Assembly: GCA_035404185.1 (NCBI GenBank) | Contig: DAONGN010000001.1 | Coordinates: forward strand, 186,001-250,000 | From: Candidatus Pacearchaeota archaeon | Lineage (GTDB): Bacteria; Patescibacteriota; Minisyncoccia; Minisyncoccales; Minisyncoccaceae | Direction: 5' to 3' | DNA: 64,000 bases | Shown here: positions 43,521 to 52,153 of the stretch, in pieces | Layout: each line of letters begins with the position of its first letter | Position numbering within the stretch: the stretch's first letter is position 1 | Translations under genes and position numbers: made by a program | The notes under the pieces: generated by a model | The model's input: the letters and a program-made list of their open reading frames with translations, nothing else | Told to the model about the DNA's origin: nothing | Database searches by the model: none

Positions 43521-45089
43521 ATGAATATAAGGGAGGAAATTAAGAATAGCATCTTAAAATCAATTGAATTCCTTGATTATAAGGGGGATTTTTCAGTTAA
43601 AGTGTTGAAGTCCCAAAAGTCTTCCTCTGGAGACTATTTTGTTAATATTGCTATGGAAATTGCTAAAAAGGAAGGAAAAGATCCAATGGAAATAGCTAAG
43701 AAAATAAAAGATAATATCAAAGGTAAGTATTTTGAAAAGATTGAAGTGATGAGTCCGGGATTTATTAATTTTTTTATTTCAAAGGAGTACTTTTTAAAAG
43801 AGATTAGAGAGGCTCTAAAGAGAGGAAATAAGTTCGGACATTTTTCTAAGAAGAAAGAAAAAATACAAATTGAGTTTATTTCCGCCAATCCAACTGGTCC
43901 GTTGACGGTAAGTCAAGGAAGGGAGGGTATTTTTGGGGATGTTTTAACCGATGTTTTTAAAAGGTATGGGTTTAATGTTAAAAAATCATACTACATTAAT
44001 GACCAAGAAAAATTAATTTTAATCCTTGGCCATTCAGTTTTGAAAGATGATGAGGCTGAATATAATGGAGAGTATATTGATAGATTACATAAAAGTATAA
44101 AAAGTAAAGATCCTTTTATTGTTGGTAAAAAAGCAGCCAAGATTATTATGCAAAAAATAATCAAGAAGACAATCAGAAAATTAAAGATTAAATTTGATGA
44201 GTGGACACAAGAAAGTGTTTTATCTAAAAATAAAGAAGCTGATAAAATATTTAATCTTTTGAAAGATGAAGGATTGATTTACGAACAAGAGGGGGCTGAG
44301 TGGTTTATGTCGACAGCCCTGGGAGATGAAAGAGATAGGATGGTTATTAAAAGTGATGGCGAAAAGAATTATTTATTAGATGATATTGCTTATCATAAAT
44401 ATAAATTTGAGAAAAAGAAATTTGATAAAATTATTGATATTAGGGGGACAGATTATTTGTATGATTTCCCAGGATTATTATCTGGAGTTGAAGCAACTTT
44501 GCATATAAATAAGTTACAGGCTATTTTTTTACAGTCTGTTGTTTTGGTTGAAGGAGGGAAAACTGTCCGAATGTCAAAGAAGGGAGGAGAATTTATTGTT
44601 TTAGATGATTTAACAGATGAATTACCTGTAGATGTTATTAGATTTTTCTTTTTAATGGAATCAGCTGAAAATCATTTAAATTTTGATTTAGACTTAGCTA
44701 AAGATATTTCTGAAAAGAATCCAGTTTTTTATATTCAGAATGCTTACGCAAAAATATCAAGAATTCTTAAGGGTTTGAAAAATATATTGGGCATTAGAGA
44801 AATTAAAAATGTTGATCTTTTGAATAGTAAAAAAGAAATTGATCTAATGAGACAGATTTTGAGATTTCCAGAAATTATTGAAGATACGGTTCACGATTGC
44901 GAAGTCCAGAGAATTCCTCAATATGCAATTGACTTAGTTAACTCTTTTTATAAATTTTATACCAGGTGTTATATCTCAACTAAAGACAAAAAAGTAAAAG
45001 AAGCTCAATTAAGTTTAATTGTAATGACAAAAATTGTTCTTAAAAATACTTTAGATTTAATGGGAATTTCAGCGCCAGGGAAGATATAA
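43521..45089 (+). CDS. Degenerate arginyl-tRNA synthetase paralogue
   Basis: Protein of 522 residues related end to end to the argS product at 58264 (same openings MNIREEIKN, SANPTGPLTV, NDQ/NDYG regions). Its catalytic motifs are more changed: the HIGH-type box reads TVSQ (129-132) against TVGN in the other copy, GADHFGD reads GTDYLYD, and the KMSKR box reads RMSKKGGE. The C-terminal anticodon-binding domain (HRIPQYAIDLVNSFYKFY-like: VQRIPQYAIDLVNSFYKFY) is kept. It may be a second synthetase with altered activity, or a tRNA-Arg binding or regulatory paralogue. The open frame is intact, so it is not a simple pseudogene. Confidence 0.8.
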   Translation: MNIREEIKNSILKSIEFLDYKGDFSVKVLKSQKSSSGDYFVNIAMEIAKKEGKDPMEIAKKIKDNIKGKYFEKIEVMSPGFINFFISKEYFLKEIREALKRGNKFGHFSKKKEKIQIEFISANPTGPLTVSQGREGIFGDVLTDVFKRYGFNVKKSYYINDQEKLILILGHSVLKDDEAEYNGEYIDRLHKSIKSKDPFIVGKKAAKIIMQKIIKKTIRKLKIKFDEWTQESVLSKNKEADKIFNLLKDEGLIYEQEGAEWFMSTALGDERDRMVIKSDGEKNYLLDDIAYHKYKFEKKKFDKIIDIRGTDYLYDFPGLLSGVEATLHINKLQAIFLQSVVLVEGGKTVRMSKKGGEFIVLDDLTDELPVDVIRFFFLMESAENHLNFDLDLAKDISEKNPVFYIQNAYAKISRILKGLKNILGIREIKNVDLLNSKKEIDLMRQILRFPEIIEDTVHDCEVQRIPQYAIDLVNSFYKFYTRCYISTKDKKVKEAQLSLIVMTKIVLKNTLDLMGISAPGKI

Positions 45090-45147
45090 GATTTAAAGTC
45101 TCTATAAAGTGTGATATGATATTTTCAAGATTAATAAATCAATAAAC

Positions 45148-46608
45148 ATGAATATAAATCAAAAAGGATTTGCTCCTATTATCATTGTTTTAATAGTTCT
45201 AGTTTTAGCTGGAGTCGGAGGAACTAGTTATTATTTAATAAACAAACAACTTTCAAGACAAACAGCTTGTACTATGGATGTTAAGATTTGTCCTGACGGT
45301 TCATCAGTTGGACGAACTGGTCCGAATTGCGAATTCGCAGCATGTCCAGAAGCGAAAATAGACGAAACAGCTGATTGGAAGACTTATACAAATACTAAAT
45401 ATGGGTTTGAAGTAAAATATCCTAAAGATTGGCTGTTTGAAAATGAAGAAACAGGAGGTGTTCATAATTTTTTAGATATTCATTTATCTAATAATAAAAC
45501 TTCTGAAAATCCTTTAAAATGTAATTTTGATTATATAGGATTAGAAATTCAAATTAACCATTCAAAAAATGAAAATGAAAATTTTTCATCATTTGTTAAG
45601 CCTCAAATTTCAGAAAAGGTTGGAGGTCTTAGTCCAGCAGGCTCATTAAGTGAGATTAAAATAGATAATCGTTTAGCATTTAAAGTTGATTATTCTGGTT
45701 GGAGTAGTCCATGTGCTGGTCCTGGTTATTTTATCGAACAAGATAAAAGTCATTATGTTTATGTCTTCAGTGGTGTTGGTAATAATAACGAAGATGGATT
45801 TAAAAAAATTGATCAAATACTTTCTACTTTTAAATTTATCTCTACATCCTCTAATGGTGTTATTTATAAAAAAGACTTTAATGGTTCTGATTTAACTGGA
45901 AGGTTATATAAATCTGAAGATAATGGAAAGACCTGGAAAGAAATACTAAAACAATATAAGGGAGAAATTATCTATGCGGTTGACCCTAAAGATTCTAACA
46001 TTATCTATGCAGGTGATGTTTCGGGCAATATGATGGCAGATGATATGGATATTGATTTATTAAAATCAACGGATGCTGGTGAAAATTGGATAGATATCTC
46101 AAAAGGAATTGTTAATCATGCGGACACATTGTATGGTGTAAAATTAATATCAATCGATCAAAATAATTCAAATATTATTAACTTAATCATTAATACTCAA
46201 AATGGAAACATTGGTTTAAAATCTTTAGACGGAGGAAATACTTGGACCAATTCAAAAATAGATGAAATATCTATAAAGGTAATATATTTTATCAAAGATA
46301 GTTTTAATCTTGGCGAATCAACTTTTAGTGTACAAATAAGTGAAAACAAGATAACTGGAAAAACAAAAACATATAAAATAAACCTTACCGACAAAACAAA
46401 AATTTATAATTATTCTAATAATGGAGAGGTTTATTATCAAACATTTTCCGAATTTGCGAATTCAATAATTAATTATAAGAATGATGCTTTTGATACAGGA
46501 GATCCTAATTTAGTTTATATTTATGGGGGGTATACAATTAAAGGCATTTTGTTGAATGATGATATAATCGAAGCAATCGAAGTATTTCCGATTATAAATA
46601 ACCAATAA
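45148..46608 (+). CDS. Surface protein with pilin-like leader, PsbP-like and BNR-like regions
   Basis: A 486-residue exported protein. The N-terminus MNINQKGFAPIIIVLIVLVLAGVGG resembles a type IV prepilin leader (basic stretch, G-F cleavage site, long hydrophobic helix) but lacks Glu5. Next comes a Cys-rich segment CTMDVKICPDGSSVGRTGPNCEF (four or five Cys) common in CPR surface proteins, then a PsbP/MOG1-like domain starting YTNTKYGFEVKYPKDWLFE, and from about residue 240 BNR-like repeats with Asp-box character (LYKSEDNGKTWKEIL, LLKSTDAGENWIDIS, LKSLDGGNTWTNSKI). It likely sits on the cell surface or in a pilus-like structure. Ligand unknown. Confidence 0.75.
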   Translation: MNINQKGFAPIIIVLIVLVLAGVGGTSYYLINKQLSRQTACTMDVKICPDGSSVGRTGPNCEFAACPEAKIDETADWKTYTNTKYGFEVKYPKDWLFENEETGGVHNFLDIHLSNNKTSENPLKCNFDYIGLEIQINHSKNENENFSSFVKPQISEKVGGLSPAGSLSEIKIDNRLAFKVDYSGWSSPCAGPGYFIEQDKSHYVYVFSGVGNNNEDGFKKIDQILSTFKFISTSSNGVIYKKDFNGSDLTGRLYKSEDNGKTWKEILKQYKGEIIYAVDPKDSNIIYAGDVSGNMMADDMDIDLLKSTDAGENWIDISKGIVNHADTLYGVKLISIDQNNSNIINLIINTQNGNIGLKSLDGGNTWTNSKIDEISIKVIYFIKDSFNLGESTFSVQISENKITGKTKTYKINLTDKTKIYNYSNNGEVYYQTFSEFANSIINYKNDAFDTGDPNLVYIYGGYTIKGILLNDDIIEAIEVFPIINNQ

Positions 46609-46654
46609 TTGTTTAATAAATAAGCTTTAACATAGTTCGTAAGCCTCTACTAAG

Positions 46655-46677
46655 AACACCGTTATGCGGTGTTTTTT
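46655..46677 (+). terminator. Terminator before the acyl-chain operon
   Basis: Stem AACACCG (46655-46661)/CGGTGTT (46667-46673) with TTATG loop and T run to 46677. Confidence 0.88.
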
Positions 46678-46804
46678 GGTAGAAAATAAGACTTGCTAAT
46701 TATTTAATTTATTTTCTAATTTTCAGCTGGGGATAATTCTTTTGCTATGGCTATAAGTGAAAGGTAGTATTAATTAGTAATCCGTAAGAGATTGTTTTTT
46801 ATTT
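46678..46804 (+). other. Leader region of the acyl-chain operon
   Basis: 127 bases between the terminator and the thiolase ATG. AT-rich with no open frame. Possible -10-like boxes are TATAAG (46754 region) and TATTAA, but no paired -35 is convincing, so the operon promoter is not located with confidence. Nothing else seen. Confidence 0.4.
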
Positions 46805-47938
46805 ATGAAACAAAATATGTATATCAAAGGAGTGGGAATGACTAAGTTTGATTATTCTCAGAAATATTGGTGGCAGTTTGCCTACGAAGCAGCAATAGAC
46901 GCTTTAAAAGATTCAGGAATAGGAATATCTCAAATAGATGCGATTGTTTTTACAGGAATGTCTAGTGCTGCTGGTGGAGAGCATCAAACACACAAAGTAT
47001 CTTTTTTATCAGGTCTATTTAAAACAAACGTTCCAATCATTGAAGTTCCTTCAGTCTGTGGCGGAGGAGGCGTTGCTTTGTGGGCTGCTTTACATTTAGA
47101 AGGTTTTAAAAATATCCTTGTTTTGGCAGGAGAAAAATTGGTTGATAATAAAAGTGAAATTGTCGTTGATTATATCTTGTCAGCGGCAGAAAAAGTAATA
47201 GAACAAACAGAGGGACTGCTTTTTCCAGTTCAAAATGCTTTAATCTGGCAGCAATATATGAATAAATACGGAGGGAGTATGGACGATTTATCTTTAATTG
47301 CTTTTAAGAATCATACTAATGCAGCTTTGAATCCTAATGCTTATTTTTATAATCGCCCAATGGATTTAGAAAAAGTAAAGAATTCTCCAGTAGTTTCTTC
47401 TCCTTTGCGTTTAATGGATTGTTCGCTATCAATTAATGGAGGAGCGGCAGTTGTTGTCTCAACTGAAGCATCTGATATTCAAATTATTGGTTCTGGTTTT
47501 GCAACTGATTATATCTTAACTTTTGAAAGAGATGACATTACTCATTTTAAGGCAACTAGATTAGCAGCTAAAGTAGCATATGATCAGGCAGGAATTACTC
47601 CGAAAGATATTAATGTTGCTGAAGTCCATGATGCTTTTACTTCCGTTGAATTAATTTCTTACGAAGATTTAGGATTTGCTGAAGAAGGAAAAGGAGGAGA
47701 ATTAATCAGGTCAGGAAAAATAAATCTAAATGGAGAAATGCCGATTAATACTTCTGGCGGATTAAAAGCTAAGGGCCATCCTATTTCAGCTACTGGCTTA
47801 GCTCAGGTTTTTGAAATAGTTAATCAACTGAGAGGCAAATGCGGAGAGCGTCAAGTTTCAAATCCAAAGATTGGCTTAACTCATAATATTGGAGGAGCAG
47901 GAGGAAGCGTTACTGTTCATATATTTAAAAAAATATAA
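46805..47938 (+). CDS. Thiolase, archaeal/SCPx type
   Basis: CoA-dependent condensing or cleaving enzyme. The 377-residue protein has the nucleophile Cys in IIEVPSVCGGGGVALWAAL (about residue 86), and the catalytic His residues in EVHDAFTSVELISYEDLGF and GHPISATG. The last motif is HNIGGAGGSV, as in SCPx and archaeal thiolases, which replace the usual second catalytic Cys motif. HDAF in place of HDCF is the archaeal form. These proteins usually pair with a DUF35 protein, encoded next door. It is the only condensing enzyme in the operon, so is inferred to make the C-C bond on CoA thioesters. First gene of the operon. Confidence 0.88.
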   Translation: MKQNMYIKGVGMTKFDYSQKYWWQFAYEAAIDALKDSGIGISQIDAIVFTGMSSAAGGEHQTHKVSFLSGLFKTNVPIIEVPSVCGGGGVALWAALHLEGFKNILVLAGEKLVDNKSEIVVDYILSAAEKVIEQTEGLLFPVQNALIWQQYMNKYGGSMDDLSLIAFKNHTNAALNPNAYFYNRPMDLEKVKNSPVVSSPLRLMDCSLSINGGAAVVVSTEASDIQIIGSGFATDYILTFERDDITHFKATRLAAKVAYDQAGITPKDINVAEVHDAFTSVELISYEDLGFAEEGKGGELIRSGKINLNGEMPINTSGGLKAKGHPISATGLAQVFEIVNQLRGKCGERQVSNPKIGLTHNIGGAGGSVTVHIFKKI

Positions 47939-47939
47939 T

Positions 47940-48962
47940 ATGGTTTTTTATCAATGTTCAAAATGTAAAAAAGTCTGGCAGCAACCAATCGAAGTTTGTC
48001 CCGAGTGTTTTTCTCAAACAGAAAAAATAAAAACTGTAAAAGCTAAAGTGATTGGAATTTCTAAGGTTAGTATTTCATCTCTTCCTCATCCCGAAGTTCC
48101 ATATTTTGCTTTGGTCTTAGAAGATGAATTGGGAAATAAATGGGCTCACAAATCAGTGAAAGAATATGCTATTGGAGAAGAAATTAGTTTTAATCCAGGC
48201 TCTGATAATTCAGTTGCTGTTTGGAGAACTAAATACGATATTGCCGACTCAATTGAAAAAGTATTTAGTTTTTTAAATATATCTTTAAATAAAAATTCAA
48301 AGATTGTTATCTTACCAGCTTTAGTTTCTCCTAATCATGCATACTTTAGAGAAAATACTTCTCCCGAGTTTCTTGATTCAGTAATTCAGTTTCTTCTTGA
48401 AAAGAATATTAAGTTAGAAAATATCAAAATAGCAACTCAGAGTTTTAACGAAGTTCCAATTGAAGGAATGGCTCAGAAGTCAGGATTGCTTGATGTTTGT
48501 TTGAAAAATAAAATAATGCCATTGGATTTGTCTAAATTGAATTTTGTTAAGAAAGATAATTTAGAAATTTCAGAAGATGTTTTAAATGCTGATATTGTTT
48601 TGAATCTATCAATGATGAAAATGGGAAGGGCCAGCGCTTCGGAAAATATATATCGAATATTAAAGAAAGAAAACTTTGCTTCTTTGAAATATTTACAATC
48701 AGAAGAAGACATTGTAAATGAATTAAAAAATAGTCTATCAAATATTGTTACGCTGGGAGAAGCTGATTTTGTACAAAAGCAGAATAAAACTATTGTCTAT
48801 CCTGGCTTAATTCTAGGCAGCAAAAGTTTCCTTAATTTAGATAGAGTTTTTAATGAAATAATGATGGCAGATAAAATGCCAGAGATTTTAAAAGGAATAG
48901 AAATTCAAAATATTGAAATTACAGGAAGAGATATTAAAGAAGTAAAGTGTATTAATAATTAA
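47940..48962 (+). CDS. DUF35 zinc-ribbon/OB protein fused to a DUF362-like domain
   Basis: A 340-residue protein in two parts. Residues 1-95 match DUF35: a zinc ribbon (CSKCKKVWQQPIEVCPECF) and an acyl-CoA-binding-type OB fold (KAKVIGISKVSISSLPHPEVPYFALVLED). DUF35 proteins bridge thiolase and its partner in archaeal complexes. The rest, from about residue 115, resembles DUF362 (KIVILPALVSPNH, IKIATQSFNEVP, DIVLNLSMMKMGRAS in place of the usual vNlPKlKtH). DUF362 often comes with Fe-S clusters, and its role is unclear. The fusion itself looks unusual. It begins one base after the thiolase stop, consistent with complex formation. DUF35 call is firm, DUF362-like call moderate. Confidence 0.75.
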   Translation: MVFYQCSKCKKVWQQPIEVCPECFSQTEKIKTVKAKVIGISKVSISSLPHPEVPYFALVLEDELGNKWAHKSVKEYAIGEEISFNPGSDNSVAVWRTKYDIADSIEKVFSFLNISLNKNSKIVILPALVSPNHAYFRENTSPEFLDSVIQFLLEKNIKLENIKIATQSFNEVPIEGMAQKSGLLDVCLKNKIMPLDLSKLNFVKKDNLEISEDVLNADIVLNLSMMKMGRASASENIYRILKKENFASLKYLQSEEDIVNELKNSLSNIVTLGEADFVQKQNKTIVYPGLILGSKSFLNLDRVFNEIMMADKMPEILKGIEIQNIEITGRDIKEVKCINN

Positions 48963-48971
48963 TTTAAAAAT

Positions 48972-49697
48972 ATGTTTAAAGACAAAGTTGTTTTAATAAC
49001 TGGAGCGTCTCAGGGAATAGGTAGAGTAATGGCCTTAAAATTTGCTTCATTAGGAGCTAAGGTTGCTTTGAATGATATTCCTCAACAAGAAGAAAGCTTA
49101 AAAAAGGTGACTGAAGAAACTGGCGGCAAATACTTTTTAGCTGATGTTTCTAAAATGGACCAAGTTGAGAAAATGATGATGGATATTCAAAAAGAATTAG
49201 GCGGACTTAATGTTTTAGTTAATAATGCTGGAATAACTAAGGACAGAACCTTAGCTAAAATGACAGTTGAAGAATGGCAAAAGGTAATTGATATCAATTT
49301 AACAGGAGTATTCAATTGTTCTAAGGCAGCTCTAGCCCTTCTTATCCCTAGTCAAGGAAATATTGTTAATGTTTCTTCTATTGTTGGACAAAGAGGTAAT
49401 TTCGGACAAGCTAATTATTCGGCTTCAAAAGCAGGAATAATTGGATTTACTAAATCAGTTTCCAAAGAGTTAGGAAGATTTAATGTTAGGGTCAATGCTG
49501 TTGCTCCGGGATTTATTGAAACTAAAATGGCAGAAGCTATTCCCGAAGAACTAAAAGTTATGGTTAGAAAATTAACTTCCTTGGGCAGATTTGGAAAACC
49601 AGAAGAAGTTGCTTCAACGGTAGTCTTTTTAGCTTCTCCTGAAGCCAGTTTTATTACTGGAGAGATAATAAATATTGATGGAGGTTTATCTTTATAA
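48972..49697 (+). CDS. fabG: FabG-like 3-oxoacyl reductase (short-chain dehydrogenase)
   Basis: Reduces 3-oxoacyl thioesters with NAD(P)H. The 241-residue SDR has TGASQGIG cofactor motif, LNVLVNNAGITKDRTLAKM, catalytic Ser in NIVNVSSIVGQ, the YSASK motif (ANYSASKAGIIGFTKSV), and PGFIETKM, all FabG-like (the NAGITRDxLxxRM region matches FabG closely). Whether it uses acyl-CoA or acyl-ACP cannot be read; the lack of ACP in the operon favours CoA. Lies 9 bases after the DUF35 fusion gene. Confidence 0.93.
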   Translation: MFKDKVVLITGASQGIGRVMALKFASLGAKVALNDIPQQEESLKKVTEETGGKYFLADVSKMDQVEKMMMDIQKELGGLNVLVNNAGITKDRTLAKMTVEEWQKVIDINLTGVFNCSKAALALLIPSQGNIVNVSSIVGQRGNFGQANYSASKAGIIGFTKSVSKELGRFNVRVNAVAPGFIETKMAEAIPEELKVMVRKLTSLGRFGKPEEVASTVVFLASPEASFITGEIINIDGGLSL

Positions 49698-49698
49698 T

Positions 49699-51210
49699 AT
49701 GCTTTATTCAAAAGAACAAATTAAAGAAATAATACCATATCAAGATCCTTTCTTGTGGGTTGATGAAATTGAATCAATAGAAGGAGATACGATTATTGGT
49801 TTTAAGCAGACCAATTCTGCTGATGAATATTTTAAAGGGCACTTTGTTGATTTTCCTATTATGCCTGGAGTTTTGGTAGTCGAGGGAATTGCCCAAACCG
49901 GAACTTTATTATTAAGAGAAAAGATAGGAAAAGACCACAAGAAAAAACATCTTTTAGCTTATCAAGTCAGAAGTGCTTTGTTTTACGAACCAATTTGGCC
50001 AGGAGATAAAATTAAATACAAAGTTAAACTTTTAGGAATTTATAATAGTAAAATTGCTAATTTTTTAGGCGAAGCTTTTGTTGATGATAGTAGAAAATGT
50101 GAAGTCAGATTTAGTGTTGCTATAATGGATAAGAAAGAAATGGAAGAAAAGAAAACATTAGCTAGCGCTAATAAAGAAAATAAAGATGGCACAGTTAAAC
50201 TTTTTAAATTGCCTAATTTAAAAATAGGAAATGTTTTTGCTAGATTGCCGATTATTCAAGGAGGAATGGCCGTTCGAGTTTCTTTACATAACTTAGCGGG
50301 TAATGTTGCTAAAGAAGGTGGAGTAGGAATTATTGCTGTTTCAGGAATGAAAGATACTGAAGAGGTTAAGGATGAAATAAGAAAGGCGAGAGATATTTCT
50401 GAAGGCAATGGAGCAATTGGAATAAATATCATGGGAGTAGTAGGAAGGTTTAAAGAATTAGTTAAGGCGGCAGTAGAAGAAAAGATAGATTTGATTATTC
50501 AGGGGGCTGGTTTTAGAAAAGATGTTTTTGATATTGCTAAAGAAGGTAATGTTCCAGTTTTTGCTATCGCTTCTTCAGCTAAAGTTGCTAAAAAAGCAGA
50601 GGAATCTGGGGCTTCGGCGGTTGTTGTTGAGGGCAGTGATGCAGGAGGCCATTTAGGATTTCCCGAGGGACATCCTTTCAGGCACGCCATAGATATTGTG
50701 AAAGAAGTAGTTAAAGAAGTTAAAATTCCCGTTATTGCAGCTGGAGGAGTTTTTAATGGAAAAGATATTGTTGAAATGCTTCGAGCGGGAGCATCGGGCG
50801 TACAAATGGCAACTCGTTTTGTTGCAACCGAAGAATGCGATGCTGATATCAAATTTAAAGAAACATATTTAAAAGCCAAAGAAGAAGATATCGTGATCAT
50901 TCATTCGCCAGTTGGTTTACCAGGTAGAGCAATTAGAACTTCTTTTGTTGATAAATTATTAAAAGGTAATGCTCCTAAAGTTAATCTTGCTGAATGCGAA
51001 GGATGCATTGGTCCAGTTTGTGATAAAAGTTATTGTATTTTAAAAGCTTTAGAAAATGCTAGAAAAGGAGATTTAGAAAATGGATTAGTTTTTGCCGGAG
51101 CTAATGCTTGGAGAATTGATAAGATTGTTAAGGTGAAAGATTTAATAAAAGAATTAGTAGATGAAGCAGAACAAATATTAATCAAAGATTCTTTAATTAA
51201 GACAATATAA
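49699..51210 (+). CDS. Fused FabZ-like dehydratase and FabK-like enoyl reductase
   Basis: A 503-residue fusion joining dehydration and reduction of the acyl chain. Residues 1-150 are a hotdog FabZ-like domain: IPYQDPFLWVDEI, catalytic His48 in YFKGHFVDFPIMPG and Glu62 in VLVVEGIAQ, both present. A Lys/Glu/Asn linker follows. From about 170, the FMN-binding FabK/NMO barrel: LPIIQGGMAVRVS, GVGIIAVSG, VEGSDAGGHLGF with the catalytic His, IPVIAAGGVFNGKDI, GVQMATRFVATEECD. It ends with a Cys cluster CEGCIGPVCDKSYC, possibly Fe-S binding. ATG 49699 is one base after the fabG stop. Confidence 0.88.
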   Translation: MLYSKEQIKEIIPYQDPFLWVDEIESIEGDTIIGFKQTNSADEYFKGHFVDFPIMPGVLVVEGIAQTGTLLLREKIGKDHKKKHLLAYQVRSALFYEPIWPGDKIKYKVKLLGIYNSKIANFLGEAFVDDSRKCEVRFSVAIMDKKEMEEKKTLASANKENKDGTVKLFKLPNLKIGNVFARLPIIQGGMAVRVSLHNLAGNVAKEGGVGIIAVSGMKDTEEVKDEIRKARDISEGNGAIGINIMGVVGRFKELVKAAVEEKIDLIIQGAGFRKDVFDIAKEGNVPVFAIASSAKVAKKAEESGASAVVVEGSDAGGHLGFPEGHPFRHAIDIVKEVVKEVKIPVIAAGGVFNGKDIVEMLRAGASGVQMATRFVATEECDADIKFKETYLKAKEEDIVIIHSPVGLPGRAIRTSFVDKLLKGNAPKVNLAECEGCIGPVCDKSYCILKALENARKGDLENGLVFAGANAWRIDKIVKVKDLIKELVDEAEQILIKDSLIKTI

Positions 51211-51211
51211 T

Positions 51212-52153
51212 ATGTTTGAAAATAATAAATTAACAAAACTTTTGCATATTCAGTATCCGATTATCCAGGGAGGAATGGCCGGAGTTTCAGAGCATGTTTT
51301 AGTGTCTTCTGTTTCTAATGCTGGAGGATTGGGAGTGATTGGTTCTGGTTTTGCTTCTCCAAATTGGTTAGAAGAAGAAATTAAAAAAACTAAAGAATTA
51401 ACTGACAAACCATTCGGAGTTAATTTATTAATGCAGAATCCTAACATTGCTGATTTAGTTAAAGTTATCATTAAAGAAAAAGTTCCTGTTGTTTTAACTG
51501 GCGGAGGAAATCCTTTACCTATTCTTCCTTATTTAAAACAATCAGGAATTAAAGTTATTGCCGTTGTTCCTTCAGTTAGATTAGCTTCTAAAATGGAACA
51601 GAATGGAGTTGATGGGGTAGTGGTTGAGGGAATGGAATCAGGAGGACATATTGGAGAGAATTCAACTTTTTGTTTAGTTCCTCAAGCCAGAAAGGCTGTT
51701 AAGAATATTCCTTTAATCGCTGCTGGTGGAATATTTGATGGTGCAACCTTTGCTTCAGTAATAGTTTTGGGTGCTGACGGAGTCCAGATAGGAACCAGAT
51801 TTATGGCCTCATCTGAATGTCAGATTCACGAGAATTACAAAAAAGCGATTATTGATGCAACCGATGAAGATATTACTGTCGTTGCTAGATTTACTGGCCA
51901 TCCGATTCGTGCAATTAAAAACAAGCTTTCGGAAACAATTAAGAAAATGGAAGAAAAGAGTCCTTTTCCTGAAGAATTAAATTCAGAAAGATTTGCTGGA
52001 AATAAAGGTTCAGCCAATATTGATTTGACTCCTTTGTTGTGTGGTATTTGCGCCGGAGGAATAAATGAGATTAAAAGCTGTAAGGAAATTATTGATGAGA
52101 TTATTAACGATGCTAAGAAGGCAATAAAAGAAAGCGAACATTTCTATGAATAA
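51212..52153 (+). CDS. FabK-like FMN-dependent enoyl reductase (second copy)
   Basis: NMO/FabK-family flavoprotein of 313 residues, in tandem with the FabK half of the upstream fusion. HIQYPIIQGGMAGVSEHVLVSSVSNAGGLGVIGSG, PFGVNLLMQNP, VEGMESGGHIGENS (catalytic His; FabK has EGxEAGGHIG), PLIAAGGIFDGATFASVIVLGADGVQIGTRFMASSEC, and a C-terminal Cys pair LLCGICAGGI. Closer to the classic FabK motif than the fused one. Two FabK domains in one operon may act on different chain lengths or one may be part of a complex. Lies 1 base after the fusion gene, overlaps plsC by 8 bases. Confidence 0.88.
   Translation: MFENNKLTKLLHIQYPIIQGGMAGVSEHVLVSSVSNAGGLGVIGSGFASPNWLEEEIKKTKELTDKPFGVNLLMQNPNIADLVKVIIKEKVPVVLTGGGNPLPILPYLKQSGIKVIAVVPSVRLASKMEQNGVDGVVVEGMESGGHIGENSTFCLVPQARKAVKNIPLIAAGGIFDGATFASVIVLGADGVQIGTRFMASSECQIHENYKKAIIDATDEDITVVARFTGHPIRAIKNKLSETIKKMEEKSPFPEELNSERFAGNKGSANIDLTPLLCGICAGGINEIKSCKEIIDEIINDAKKAIKESEHFYE

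Noticed and set aside
49699..49870. Loss of the FabZ catalytic histidine (PYQ in place of PHR)
   Set aside because: The PHR histidine is not the catalytic one; the catalytic His is in GHF (His48) and is present, with Glu62.
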